64,000 bases of DNA from Symsagittifera roscoffensis (GCF_963678635.1 NC_087063.1:58536759-58600758); one strand, 5' to 3'; positions 51,180 through 63,665 are shown, numbered from the stretch's first letter. Notes: generated from the letters alone by a model not told the origin. Translations and numbers: made by a program.

Positions 51180-53800
51180 TAACCTAGTCAAGACCAAAAA
51201 TTCACGAGCCAGGAAGGGTGGGGGATCAGTAGAAATCATCACCCAGACAAGATGTGATCAGACCCCCCCTTTGTGTGTTACAGGCATTTATATCAGTCAG
51301 GATTGTTACGATCAGTTTTGTGGCCCGTTTGTGAGGCTTGTACTGTAGGGTTATTTGAGTATTTAAGCACGTTAATGCTAAATTGAGCTCAATCCGGAAG
51401 GATCTGCTGGTTTGCGCTCAATCTGGAGGGGTCTTGGGAGAAGACTGATCCGGCAAGCAGTACAAGGAGCAACAAGAAGGGACTCAACGACAACAACAAT
51501 CGACTGTTGGGTATCGTTAACAAGTTTTGTATCCCTTTTCTTACAAAAATTAAGAGAGTAATCTGTGGGGGGCTCGACAGTGCTGCACTGTAGTGACCCT
51601 TCACCGAACTGCGAATATCCGAGTTAAGCACCTTAATTCGGATATTGAACAAACCCGGAGGGGTATAGTATTACTAATATTATTACTTATATAGCCCATA
51701 TTAATACTCTTATATCGTTTTTCAGTGAAAAAACAAAGAAAACAGACCGGTTTTTAGGGTCAACATAGCGATATTTTCATCCTCCCACAAATCGCGATTT
51801 TTGACATATCGATATTTTTTGAAACGAAAAAAGCGCTAAATTAGTGTGTTACATTGTAATTGCACTTGTATAATGGATAGAACCGGTTGAGTATAGTTCA
51901 GAAGTGGTTGGAACTGTTTTGGTACCAGAAACCGAATTTTCGCGATTTTTGAGAAAACGGAACAATATAAAATCAGAAAATTTTTTGAAATTTTTGAGTT
52001 AGGACAGTAAAAACAGTTTTTCGGACAACGTCCACTAGTGAATCTACAGCTCTTAATACCCGCTTCCCGAAAGCCTTCTGGACTACAGAGAAATCGAACT
52101 TAACGTGTTTGATTCAGTGGATTCATCAATCCGGAGGGGTCCAAATAGCATAGTTTTTCGTAAATTTTTTCAACTATAGCGTTTTAGATCAGATTTTTTG
52201 CATCGAACTAGAAGAGTATAGGCCTTTTGAGCTCGGATCAATGATTTTAGGTCAAAAAGAACGGAATTGCGAAAAAGTTAGGCGGAGCCTATAAGAGAGA
52301 AAATTTTTGAATTTGGAAAAAAGACGTTTTGGTCAATAACTTTGGAACGATTAGACAGATCCAGTTGATCTTAGTACCATTAGATTAGAAGTTAGCTGAG
52401 CTTACTAATAGGAGCAAAAGTTATTCGAAAAAGTAAGAGTGAAAATTTTTTGAGATTGTTTTTAGCAAATTCACCAATTTGGGAGGGTAGACCCTTCACG
52501 TTTTATAAAAAAATTTTGGAAAGCCCTTACACCCCTACCAAAAGGTGATAATGGTTGAATGAAGCAGTTTTAAGCTGTTTTAAACGAAAAGGGATGGCTA
52601 AAGGAACAAGAAAACCTTAATCGAGCCGAAATTAAGCTACCGATAAGACCCTTCACCGTTAGTGTGAATTATCAAATAAGAGGCTTAACTTCAATCCGGA
52701 AGGGTCTAGGGAAGGACCACATACCCTTCCTAGTTGATTCAAACAGCATAATAGCATCGGAGAACGTATCCGGAGGGGTATAGGTTGAAATTTGAGGAAA
52801 TATCCGAAAAGCTATTTTTACAAAACCGGAGGGCTCCCAATCCGGAGGGGTCAAAATTTTTTCTAATTCGGAGGGGTCCCAATCCGGAGGGGTCATGTTT
52901 TCACAAAACTGGAGGGGTCGCAATCCGGAGGGGTCTTACATTTGCTAACCCAGAGGGGTCCCAATCCGGAAGGGTCTCAGTTTTGCCAATCCGGAAGGGT
53001 CATACTTTTGCCAGTCCGGAGGGGTACTGTTTTTTGTCAACCCGGAGGGGTATTATTTTATTAAAGGACTTAGGCAAATAGAAGAAAAAACAAAAGTGAG
53101 GGGTAATAGGTTATTAGGAGACAGGCTAGGAACCAGTGACTGCACTGGTAACTTGCTTTTAAAAAAAAGACCGGACCAAAACAAAACAGGTCCAAACTCG
53201 GATATTCGCGACACTAAGTCTAAATTAAAAAAGAGTGTGTAACTCATTGATGTGGATTGAAATCCAAAACGTTTTTGAGAAAAGTGACTGCCCTGAGGAT
53301 TTTAGTAGGTCTAGCTCGGGCAGTCCGAAGGCAAATAGGTAACACAGTACTCGGTGGGTGCAATAGACGCCCACTTGAGAAAAATACTGACTTCAAAACT
53401 TTGTCTGTTTGGTGCAGCACCAAGCAGGGAAAGCTCTTTCTTTAGAATACAAGTTCGACTTTTGTACTGCGACCGACTAAAAGTAGAGTACACATACGTT
53501 TTTCATAGAAATATTCTTATTTTGTTATTTTTGATTTTAAATCATTAGTATTTGACTGATATCATTTAAATTGACTGATATCATCAAATTGTGCTAGTTC
53601 TCAAATCTTACGACCGATAACCAATTATTGTGAATAAATTAAATACACGCTGTACACTGATAACATACAAGTTTTAGTGGTCACTATTTAATAGAATCTT
53701 TTGAAGTTTATTGTGTTGTGTTATTATTATCAATAGTCAAACTAGAAGGACACTAGCAATCGAATTGAGTGTATAGACATTAAGAAATGACAAATTGAAA
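51180..53800 (+). promoter_or_regulatory. Element D 5' leader (5' part missing)
   Basis: Non-coding leader related to B's: ACAAGATGTGATCAGACC (51,238-51,256) and TTTAAGCACGTTAATG (51,363-51,379) match B, followed by CGAGTTAA…CTTAATTCGG and GGAGGGGTATAGTA. It starts mid-leader at the border of C's LTR, suggesting that C landed in D or that the two were joined there. It has the pre-gag hairpin module at 53,300-53,400. Confidence 0.65.
52690..53060 (+). repeat. Cluster of CCGGAGGGGTC motifs in element D leader
   Basis: About 13 copies of C-GGAGGGGT(C/A), some with GGAAGGG, in 370 bases at irregular 13-40 base spacing. A 98-codon ORF here is a by-product of the motif. Similar CGGAGGG sites fill B's leader. 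Confidence 0.8.
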
Positions 53801-54646
53801 ATGAGTCTAGACAAGTCAAGGATACCTAAATTAGGTAATAGCTTTAGAAAAATCATACCAGAGAAGCAAAGAAAAACGATGAACAACCCTTTTGTGGAAA
53901 TGTTAACACGAACTCGGACCGACAAAGGGGAGACGGTTTCAGGCAAAATGGTTGAAACCAGGAATCAAAAGTCTGCAGAAGAGCAAAAGACAATGCTAGA
54001 GATGGAGGTCCATCCAGACCAGGCCATGCAAGAGAACCAAGAAATGCATGGACCGGAAGGGGGAGGAAACAGAAGGCTAGCGAGTGAATCTACCCCGGTA
54101 GATCAAGGCCAAAATTTTGCCACTTCGACCGGAACATTGGACCGAGAGGAGATGTCGGAACTGTCCGACATCTCTACAGAAGTTGTAGCAACTAGAAGAT
54201 CTCCCACTGACAACACTATGATGGCAGGCGTGACGGAGACACAGGCAACGTCCGCATCGTTTTCGGAAAGAGTGAAGAACACTTTTGGAAACGTCTTTCC
54301 ATTTACCATGGGAGCGGGTACAGGCCATGGAGTTGAATCCCAGGAGGAAGAAAAGGACGAATACGAGCAAGTTGACTTTGAATCTCGAGTCAGCCTCAAT
54401 AGTTCGACCCAGGAGAATGAGGCATACGTCGAAAGAGAGACTGGAACCAAGGACAAATTTGGTGTGGTGAGAACAAAAAGCAAAGACGCAAACACACCAG
54501 GCCTGTCAAGAAACTTTGTGAGTATGACAAATTTAGAGATGCGATCTGGGCAAAATAGAAATACAGGGCTAAAAAACGCAACCGCGGATCCGTCAGAGAA
54601 TCAAAGCCCAAATCTCGACCAGCACAAAGCTACCTGGGATCGATAG
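53801..54646 (+). pseudogene. Element D Gag N-terminal region
   Basis: From the ATG at 53,801 (MSLDKSRIPKLGNSF), related to B's start (TSKIPRLS). It is basic, then Glu/Ser/Thr-rich, ending at a TAG at 54,644-54,646. The frame is resumed at 54,854, so an insertion or deletion pair lies between. Confidence 0.62.
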
Positions 54647-54647
54647 G

Positions 54648-54857
54648 GTGACACCGCCACTGGTGACAACACTGGTTGAAAACGGAGCATCACTTAAAAA
54701 ATCCTTGAACAACATAGTGGGCAGTATAGGAGAGCAAAATGAACAGATGTCCATTAGAATGAGTGAACTGGAGAGAGCAGTCCACGTTGAAAGAGAAAGT
54801 CTGCGAGAGAAAGTCTGCGCAATAGACAAGAAGTTGGTAGGAGCGAAAAACGCTTGA
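54648..54857 (+). pseudogene. Element D Gag coiled-coil start (shifted frame)
   Basis: 69 codons with TPPL (as in B's LTPPLG), then a coiled coil (GSIGEQNEQMSIRMSELERAV). It lies in another frame than its neighbours and overlaps the next piece by four bases. Confidence 0.55.
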
Positions 54858-56088
54858 AGGAAAGAACGGACGAGCACATAGCGAAGAACTTGTCGCGATT
54901 GACAAGAGAAGCGGAACAGAGAGAATTACGCTTAAGGGACGACATGGAGAAGTTAAAAATTCAGCAAGAGCAGTCTCTTGGGACTCTTGACACAAAGATA
55001 GATGCGATGATGGAGAGGCGAACTCAGGCTATCATGGATAGGTTGGACGGGCTACTAGGCAGCAAGACTGGACCAAAAGAAGGGGAACCGAACTCGGGAG
55101 GTCCCGGCAGGGAGCCGAAGGTGAACCTCAATGACCATCAAAGGAGGAGGACATATGGATCCACTAGAGGTAGGGGCAATTCATCAGGCTATGCAACTAG
55201 GGATAATAGAACATGGGGCCCAAACAGTAGAGCAAGTTCAACTGGGAACAGACAGACCTCAAACGATCGACCGACGCAAGGCACACATGCGATTGCGAGA
55301 GGTGTTTCTGGTAACAGGAGACATGCGAGCCCAGGGAGGAGTCATGTGGGCCAAGGTGGAAACAGTCACGGCGATTCGGATTGCAGGGATGCACCGAACA
55401 CAGAGCCCTTAACAAGGTGCGATGATACTCAGGCGGGGCACTCAAGAGATGCTACGGCAAGGGCCACAGCCTTTGAACCCCTGAACAGGTCTTTGCAGAC
55501 ATTCCTGACGAGGTTATCCAGAACTAATGAACGCAGTGAAAAGTCTAGAAGAGTCTTTAAGAAACCAATATGCTATAAAGACGAATCTGACGGCTGCATT
55601 GACACCTGGATAGAGGTGATGAAACTGCATTTTGAAGAAGAAGACCTGTCAGAAAGGCAAGATTGCAGGGCGCTCACCAGTAACTTGGAAGGGACAGACC
55701 TAAACTGTGTGATTGCCAAAAAGCAATATCAGCGGGATACTGCTGAGAAAATCTTCGAAATCTTGTTGAATCTTCGAATCTTGTTTGGCTCAGGGGTGCA
55801 GGGACACCAAGCAAGGATGCGCTTCGAGACAAGGAGGCAACGAGACGATGAGACGATAGACAAGTTTCTAGACAATTTGGAGATGCTTAGAAGGCGTAGC
55901 CATCCGGACGAGCCAACCAGGAGGATGAACCTGGCGGTAGCCTCAAAATTCATCGACGGTGTGAAGAATGATGAACTTCGAGTAATGCTAGCAACGCATT
56001 ACACACCACTATCAACCAATGCGCCAACACCAGAGGAGTTGAGGCTCAAGTCAAAAGAGTACCTTTTGTTGAAACCTGCTTCGAGATC
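54854..56088 (+). pseudogene. Element D Gag coiled coil and capsid, cut by assembly gap
   Basis: The frame is open to the N-run. A coiled coil, then a Gly/Arg/Ser/Asn-rich stretch (about residues 75-185), then the capsid region: PLNRSLQTFLTRLSR, YKDESDGCIDTWIEVMKLHFEEE, LTSNLEGTDLNCVIAK, GSGVQGHQARMRFE, SKFIDGVKNDELRVMLATHYT. An in-frame 4-codon insertion (NLRI) interrupts LLN-RFGSG. D shows that coiled coil and capsid form one frame, which locates B's frameshift. Confidence 0.75.
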
Positions 56089-56288
56089 NNNNNNNNNNNN
56101 NNNNNNNNNNNNNNNNNNNNNNNNNNNNNNNNNNNNNNNNNNNNNNNNNNNNNNNNNNNNNNNNNNNNNNNNNNNNNNNNNNNNNNNNNNNNNNNNNNNN
56201 NNNNNNNNNNNNNNNNNNNNNNNNNNNNNNNNNNNNNNNNNNNNNNNNNNNNNNNNNNNNNNNNNNNNNNNNNNNNNNNNNNNNNNNN
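56089..56288. other. Assembly gap, 200 N
   Basis: Exactly 200 N, a conventional placeholder; the true missing length is unknown. Element D's gag ends here, and the sequence after it lies inside an LTR2. Confidence 0.98.
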
Positions 56289-56820
56289 TTCGAAACAAAA
56301 GTCGGAGTGATCGCGAGTAAAGAAGATACATATTAGAAGTGGACCAGAGTGAACCACTTTAAATTGAAATTGAAATTAATTTTCTTCACCCAGAAGAAAC
56401 CCAATTTAAATTTCTGGAGTGTGTTTTATATTGCTGTGATGAGAAAGGGAGAGTTTTTAGTTTAATCCATCTGAAATGGACCAAAGGTCCACTGTCTAAT
56501 AAAAACTAACTAAACGTAAGATTCCGATCCTGTTTTTAACGGGGTTCGCTTGATTTAGGTATTTTGAGACCTAAGTATGGGGAAGTTCTCATTTTCTAGA
56601 ACGGGGAAGGTATTTTGGCATTGGCCTTTAAGCTGTAACAAAGTTTTATTCTCAAGTCGCAAGTGAACCGAATTATCTCCGACCGCTTGAGGTAGAAAAA
56701 TTTTAGAGATAGTGTCCTTGACTCTTGAGCCAATGGTTATAGGGCCTACTTTTCTTTAACTTTATATGTGACTTAAGTAGGCGACTGTTACATAGTGTTT
56801 TTATGCCGCTCCTGGGTGTT
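56289..56820 (+). mobile_element. LTR2, plus strand, 5'-truncated, with PBS at 56,804-56,818
   Basis: The 3' part of an LTR2 ending GTTACA at 56,792, with AATCCATCTGAAATGGACC (hairpin, decayed) and AATAAAA. After 11 bases the PBS reads TGCCGCTCCTGGGTG (one change). The leader continues only to about 56,840. Confidence 0.75.
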
Positions 56821-56840
56821 TTTACGACATCATGACTACG

Positions 56841-57223
56841 TGTGCCAGTCGGTCATATTTGGAAGTTTGACCTTGAGCAATACGAACAACGTAACTTTGA
56901 GGTGAAATGGACAGCTTCAAAACTCAATTCTCAAGTCAAAACTCATTTCCATTGCTGGAATTCATTATTTACAAACTTCTTGAGTTAAAACTTAATTACC
57001 TTTAATGCTAGAGCTGCTGAATAAATTAGTTACTCCAATTCTCGAGTGTGCTGGTATGTGAGTACCCAATTTAGTTTTCTTGAGTGTGTTTTGTAATTGT
57101 TATGTTGAGGTAAGGAGAGTTTTAGGTTGATCCATCTGAAAAGGATCAAAGCTCCACTGTCTAATAAAAAGTAATTACACTGACTGTTCCGACCCTGTTT
57201 TTAACGGCGTTTGCGTGTTTTGG
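56841..57223 (+). mobile_element. LTR2, plus strand, partial with internal deletion
   Basis: It starts TGTGCCAGTCGGTCAT directly after 20 bases of leader, lacks the middle of the LTR, includes the polyadenylation hairpin (about 57,134) and is broken at 57,223 by the start of the next LTR2. Confidence 0.7.
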
Positions 57224-58065
57224 TGTGCCAATCAGTCATATTTGGAATTTTGATCGATACGAACAACGTAATTTTGGGGTGAAATTCAATTTTTCAAGAA
57301 TTTGAATTGAGCCTGTCATGCTCAACTTTCTCGCGACAACTGAAAATCTCAGAAATGCAAGATCAGAACAACCGAATTACAATCGCGGGAAATTAGTCGA
57401 AAAAGCAGCGGGAAATTGCTATTCGCAATTTCAAGATATAAAAATCACACGAGATTAGAGTTGTCCTATCCTAAAATAGGAGACAGAACGATTACGAAAG
57501 AAGAGTATATTGATTCGAAGTGGATCAGAGTCAACCTTCGGTGGAAAAGTGGACAATCGAAGTCTCCCAATGGTCCAACCCAAAACTTTAATTCTCATTT
57601 CCTTTGTTGGAATTTATTAATTGCAAACTTCTCAAGTCATTACATTTATGCTAGAGTCGCTAGTTAATTTAGCTACTCCAATTCTCGATTGTGCTGGTAT
57701 GTGAGTATTCAATTTAGTTTTCTTGATTGTGTTTTATAATTGTTATGTTGAGGTAAGGAGAGTTCAGGTTGATCCATCTGAAATAGATCAAAGATCCACT
57801 GTCTAATAAAAAGTAACTGTACGGACTGTTCCGAGCCTGTTTTTAACGGCGTTCGCGTATTTTGGGTATTTTGAGACCTAAGTATGGACGTTCTTATTCT
57901 CTCGAGTGGGGGTAATTTGGTTGTGGCTTTTAAGCTGTAACGAGGGTTTTAGACTCATGTCGCAAGTGAACCGAATTGGCTCCGACCGTTCGAGGTAGAA
58001 AAACACAAGAGATAGTGTCTATTTTTCTTTAACTTCATATGTGACTTAAGTAGGCGACTGTTACA
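57224..58065 (+). mobile_element. Element E 5' LTR (LTR2)
   Basis: 842 bases from TGTGCCAATC to GTTACA. It contains the hairpin near 57,773-57,791 (one stem base changed) and AATAAAA. It is diverged from the array LTR2 copies and from C, with several small deletions. Confidence 0.82.
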
Positions 58066-58076
58066 TAGTGTTTTCA

Positions 58077-58091
58077 TGGCGCTCCTGGGTG
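58077..58091 (+). other. Primer-binding site of element E
   Basis: TGGCGCTCCTGGGTG, 11 bases after LTR2, identical to the PBS of B and C over 15 bases. Confidence 0.75.
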
Positions 58092-60358
58092 TTTTTACGA
58101 CATCATGACTACGGAGTGGAACCTACTTGACAGTAAGGGGGGTAACTAGGGGGACAAAAAAACGATCAAAAAGACAAAAAGCGAAACAAAAACCGAAAAA
58201 GAACAGAAAAAGGAACAAAAACCATAAAACAAAAAAATGAAAGTGACTCCAGATCAGTTGGATCAAACCTTTATATTAATTAGATAGTATACCCATACTG
58301 TTTTCATGAGACCGATCGTTTCGATCATTTCAGCAGTTTAAAAAGGTGCCCGAGTGTGGGGCGTTGCCAAGGGTTTTCAAGCTTGCAACTTAGCTGGACC
58401 ACTAGGACACTTGACCGGAAAAGGTGGTGACCAGCCAAGTAGGTAAGTTGATCATAAGAAGAGAACCCGACAAGTGCTGGACACGACAAGGGGACATCTA
58501 GCACCGACGGGACCGAACAGAGAAGGCACACAGGGATGTTTTGTTTGGTCAATCGACAGACCACTGGGGACTGGACTGGAACAGGTGACAAGCCAAGTGG
58601 GAAAGTGGTGCTAGTGAGAGGTGCTGGACAAGCCAAGGAGACAACTAGCACGGAATCAGAACAACCAGAGGGGGAATCACAGAGGTGTTTTGGTTGGTCA
58701 ATCGGGTATCGTTAGAATCCACATTACATTATAGGAGATAAGTGTAAAATTGGATAAGCGGAACCCCACTGTTTTGAGGAACGTTTTTGCTTGAGCAGAG
58801 CTTAGAAACAGGTTCTGCGGTTTTCTGTCGAGAGGTTTAGCACCCAGCGCTTAAGGTAAAAGGGGGGAGGTTGGAAGGGGGGCTGGTTAGGTTAGAGGTT
58901 GGCGGTTGCAAATTGTAAAAAGGGGGGACACTTTAGAGTAACTAATCAATCGATATCGTCGATTTAGTTATATTATAATCTCACACGCGTGAATTACAGA
59001 GAGAGGATATCCAAATTTAAGATCGAATTAAGGCAGGTACCCTGGTCGGATCGGCTGGGGGAAACGGAAATAGACATTTTTGTAACCTGGAAGGAAAATA
59101 CCCCATAAGAACGTTAGTAGGGGAGAGGAAAACGCGTGACAATCAGGTACCAGACAGTTTTTCTACGAAAGGACGAAATAAATCACCTTTGACTTTAGGT
59201 GGGTTCATCTTTCTGTGTTTATAATTTTTCTTGTTTGAGTTTTTACGTTTTCGTTACTAATTTTATCGGTTTTGAACGAACAGGTAATCACAACACACCT
59301 GCGAACAAGTTCGATTTCAACTTACATCAGATTATTAAGGGTAGATAAAAACAGGGGGGTTAGCATTTGAAACTTTTGGCCAGTAAGGTTGGGTTTTGGG
59401 GAAACTTTTATACTAGAGCACAAGTGGTGGTACCAGGGATAGTGGTTCAAGAGTCCCAACAACGAAGAAGAAGAGATCAGATTGTCCCAACACTAAGATA
59501 GAAGGCGTCTTGAGACAGTGTGAAGGGTCCCAACACTTGAGTGGCGAAGTCTTGGGACAGTACCAAGAAGTCTTGGGACAGTACAGAAAACTCTTGGGAC
59601 AGTACCGAAAAGTCTTGGGACAGTACAGAAAAGTCTTGGGACAGTACAGAAAAGGTCTTGGGACAGCACCGAAAAGTCTTGGAACAGTACAGGAAAGTCT
59701 TGGGACAGTACCAAGAAGTCTTGAGACAGTACAGAAAAGTCTTGGGACAGTACCGAAAAGTCTTGGGACAGTACCGAAAAGTCTTGGGACACGGAAAATC
59801 TTATGACAGTGCGGGAAAGTCTTGAGACAGTACCGAAAAGTCTTGGGACACTACAGAAAAGTCTTGGGACAGTACTAAGAAGTCTTGGGACAGTACAGAA
59901 AAGTCTTGGGACAGTACCGAAAAGTCTTGGGACCGTACGGAAAAGTCTTGGGACAGTGCGGGAAAGTCTTGGGACAGTACCGAAAAGTCTTGGGACAGTA
60001 CGGAAAAGTCTTGGGACAGTGCGGGAAAGTCTTGGGAAGGGACGAAAAAGCCTGGGGACGGTACCAGGAGGTCTTGGGACGGTTCGAACTGTCCCGACAT
60101 TAGAGCGAAAAGGGTCTTGGGACAGTGCGAGGTAGCATAACACTTGAGTGATAGGTCTTGGGACAGTGTTAAATATCCAAATACTAGCACAAAGGACCGG
60201 TCAGAACGATTAAATCAAGAAATATCAGCTCTAATAAGATCACGAATTGAAAGATTTTAACTTCAGAAAATTATGAATACTTTATAAAAAACTTTATCCT
60301 TTGAATAGAATTTTGTAAATATTAATATTGTAGATAGAAAAAATTGTAAACACGAATT
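58092..60358 (+). promoter_or_regulatory. Element E 5' leader, 2.3 kb
   Basis: Non-coding, homologous to C's leader: A-rich tract (58,155-58,240), degenerate GACCAGCCAAGT repeats, GTATCGTTAGAATCCACATT near 58,706, then the tandem repeat and A/T-rich sequence up to gag. Confidence 0.7.
59510..60165 (+). repeat. Leader tandem repeat GTCTTGGGACAGTaccgaaaa (element E)
   Basis: About 27 copies, mostly of a 24-base unit (AGTCTTGGGACAGTACCGAA plus AA), with GTACGG, GTGCGGG and GTACAG variants. The core GTCTTGGGACAGT is the same as in C on the transcript strand, but the spacing differs, so the core and its orientation are conserved while the array expands independently. Confidence 0.88.
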
Positions 60359-61045
60359 ATGAGGCGAAGTATTGTACCGATAGCAGAGAAAAGAGTTCTA
60401 GAGTTAAAGACAAATCATAACTCGTCGCAACGGAAAGCAATGCCGTCGGACCAAAAAGTAATGAGAAAGAACTTTTCATTGAGCATGGTCAACACGAGAA
60501 GCGCAAAAGAGAGCAAAAAGGAAACAAGCGCTGATTCAGAAATTGATCTCGAGACACCAGATCAGAGCGTTGATGAGGTGGAAAGGAAAACAACGGAGTC
60601 AACACCGATGCCGACTGTGGAAGAACAAGAAAAGAAGACGATATAATTGTATATAATGACCGATTGACATTGTTGACGATACAACGAGCAATATGCCGGA
60701 AACGATAAAGGATGACTCCCAAGCGAAAAGAATGTCGTTCACAGAGAGGATTGCAATGATGGTCGGAATGAAACCAAGAGAGAAGGAGGAAATAGCACCA
60801 ACGACCGAGAAAGGCAAGACATTTCGAACGGTTTCTGCTATAGCAACAGAGGACAATCGAGACGATGATCAGGCCGAACTTGTAGCAACAGCTAGCCATG
60901 AGGCAACAGTTGAAAATGGGACAAAAGCTAACAAAGGGAAAACACCTTTTCTTGAATTGGGCGACTTAATGGCGAAGCTGGAACAAATCGATAAAAAACT
61001 GAAGTACAGTAAAGAGGATCGACAATTGCTAAAAAAGGAGACAGA
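60359..61045 (+). pseudogene. Element E Gag N-terminal part, C type, truncated
   Basis: ATG at 60,359 (MRRSIVPIAEKR). The first piece ends at 60,646; a second frame from 60,693 has SFTERIAMMVGMK and LELGDLMAKLEQIDKKL.YSKEDRQLLKKE, aligning with C's Gag. Coding changes to integrase-type sequence at about 61,045, so capsid, protease, RT and RNase H are deleted. Confidence 0.72.
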
Positions 61046-62337
61046 TATGGTGTGTCAAGTTGATGGATGATGCCCACGCCCCGGATATAATAAGCGGACA
61101 ATTAAACGTGGTAAAGACGTACTTGAGAGCCAGGTACTGGCTGTCGGATCTCTTAAGGGCTCAACGAAATGATAGAATGACAAGCAATCTGATGAGATGG
61201 ATCGAGAATGGAGCACCTGACAAAGGAGATCTAGAGGAAGACAGCTATAAGATCTTGAAGCAGTTTTATCTGAAGAGAAAAGATTTGCTGTACTTGAACA
61301 AAGACAAAATCGTAGCTTGTAAACGCAAGTAAGAGGACAAAGTCCTTTACAAATATGATTCAATAGTGTTACCACACTTGTACCAGACCGAATTGCTCTT
61401 TCGTTCACATGATCAGATGGGCCATCAGGGCGTGGACAAAGTCTACAACAGGTTACAGAAACGAAATGATTCGAATGGCCCGGTTTGAAGAAGGCCTGCG
61501 AAAAGTGGATCTCTGCATGCAGTTCTTGTCAGCAGGTGAAGAACCCCAGGAAACTGAGGTTCCCCCTGCAATCAATAGCCTCATCAAGGTTCAATGAGGT
61601 GGTGCAAATTGATCACCAGAGATATGCATGACATCTACGGGCTACAATCAAGTGCTGGTAATGATTGATCATTTCACGAAGTACGCAGAGGTAGCACCCT
61701 GCATGACAGAATCAGCGGAAGAAACGTGCGATCACTTGATAAATGTATGGAAAGCGAGACCCGGGTGCCCCATCACATTGCAATCAGACAATGGCAAAGT
61801 ATTCGTGGGTGATCTCACGAAGGAGTTAATAAAGAGGTCGCAGGTGGCACAGGTCCACTCGACCACTTATCACCCACAATAGAATGGCCTAGTTGAAAGG
61901 CAAAATCGCAAGTTGGTATCCATGTTGAGAGTTTAATGCTCACGCTACATGGATGACTGGGATAGACACTTGTCGCAAGTGATGGGCGCTTACAACAGCA
62001 CAGAACAATCTTCCACGGGAATAAGTCCACACATGATGCTAACTGGCCACGCCAAAGCTCTTTCATTAACATTCTTCTACTCTGAGTACGAAGGAAAGAA
62101 AACAGCACCGCAAACTTACGTGCCTGATGTTATTAGAAGACAGCAGGACCTCAATGATTTATGCAGGAGGAACACGCAACAGGCGCAAACCAGACAAAAA
62201 AGGAGATTTTATAAAAAGACTGCGGATGCAAAAGCTTACTTGGTCGGAGATTTTGTCGGGTTGTTCCATGAAGTATTTCCACCAAAAAGAACCAACAAAT
62301 TACTGAAAAAAATGGCGTGGTCCATTCCAAACAACTG
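61046..62337 (+). pseudogene. Element E integrase, B type, decayed
   Basis: It starts CVKLMDDAHAPDI (B residue 150) and runs through several frames: the zinc site SHDQMGHQGVDKV, a frameshift in WPGLKKACEKW, a MIDHFTKYAE core strand, QSDNGKVF, YHPQ-stop-NGLVERQNR (with Glu), and MMLTGH. Stops (TAA, TAG) and frameshifts make it non-functional. It ends near the GPF module, which is also frame-shifted. Confidence 0.72.
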
Positions 62338-63198
62338 AAGTATATCAAGGAGGTCGTTTTTATCGATTGAGCACCGGACGAGCAGCTCCTTATGGAAACA
62401 TCAAGCCAAACAATGCATCATCAGAAAACTGGTGCATCCCAGCTGAAATGCACGAGGAGGACTATTCGATAGTGGATCCTGCCTGCGAGGTAAATGAAAG
62501 AGGCACGCGCGACAAAACGACGGGAATGAGGTGGTAGATAATTGCGATCTACCGCTGGACCTGGAATCAACCAAGCGAGTAGAGGTGGACGACGAAACTC
62601 TTCCATATGCCGAGGAGGACTGGAGCTGCCCAGTACAAACTGAAATTGAGAAAGGAGTACAGCCTGACTTTTCCTTCATCATGGAAACACGCCAGAGCAA
62701 AAGAGGGAAAAGCAAGAAGAAGTACAACCCATATGGCAAGGATTTTGTCATTGACATGATAGTTTTGAGCGACATGATGGATTGGCTAGTGGGACTGGAC
62801 TAAGTGGTAGTGCCATAAGAGATCGACCTAGTCAACGACACAGAACATGATTGGATCGACGATTGCTCTGAACCGGAAGTTGAGTTCGAACCGGAGACTG
62901 AGCAGATGCATGATCAAGAATTGACAAATTTGTGAGTACTCGAATGACTCCATGATCTGCCTGCAGAGACCCGAAAGAGACCATCTTGACGGTTCAAGGG
63001 GTCGACCAAAACAGCATCAAGTATATCAGTCACAACAATACTGAGTCCAACAGGGTCGCTCCAGATGGTCCCTTACATGTTCCAGAATTCAATCTCGATC
63101 TGCTCAATTCTGGGCGATCGACGGGGACGTCGATGGATATTTTTGTCCGAGGAGTGGGGGTAGGACTCAGCCACACCAAAAATCTGATGAATAAATAG
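62338..63198 (+). pseudogene. Element E linker between integrase and macro domain
   Basis: Acidic linker homologous to B in several frames (VEVDDETLPYAEEDW, RQSKRGK, YNPYGKDFV), ending with GTSMDIFVRGVGVGL at the hairpin/G tract (63,117-63,155). Confidence 0.65.
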
Positions 63199-63625
63199 TT
63201 TAAAATCAGCGAGGGAAACCGGAGAGCTGGAAACGGATGGCGAAAATGCTTTAAAAAAACTACCATTCGGACGAGTTTTTGAATCTTACTTTGATCTACC
63301 AAACCACTATTCAAATAATATCGTAGTCAGGGATAGCGATTTCATACTCACGGAATGTACGTCCGCTATAGCAATAACTGCGGATGTTAGCTTTAAGACA
63401 ACACTAGCGGCCTACTTTAAAAGAAAGTACAAGAAAATCGAGTTTTTGTGGAAACAGAGGCCTGGTGTGAGAGGTATGATAGCGCTGCCCCCTGTCGCAT
63501 CGCAGATCCTAGGAAAAAATTTCTGTTTTTTTGTAACTAAGGCCACTGACAAGCAACATGTAAATCCCGAAAATTTGTTGCTGGCTTTAACTCGACTCAG
63601 GGACTTCCTGGTCGAGAGAGGAGTG

Positions 63626-63665
<40 letters not shown>

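Noticed and set aside
52785-53081. 98-codon ORF rich in NPEGS/IRRG as a protein
   Set aside because: It arises from the CCGGAGGGGTC motif field in the D leader; the B leader does not preserve the frame.
59493-60143. CRISPR-like look of the regular repeats
   Set aside because: There are no unique spacers and the intervals are themselves repeats. The context is a eukaryotic retroelement leader.
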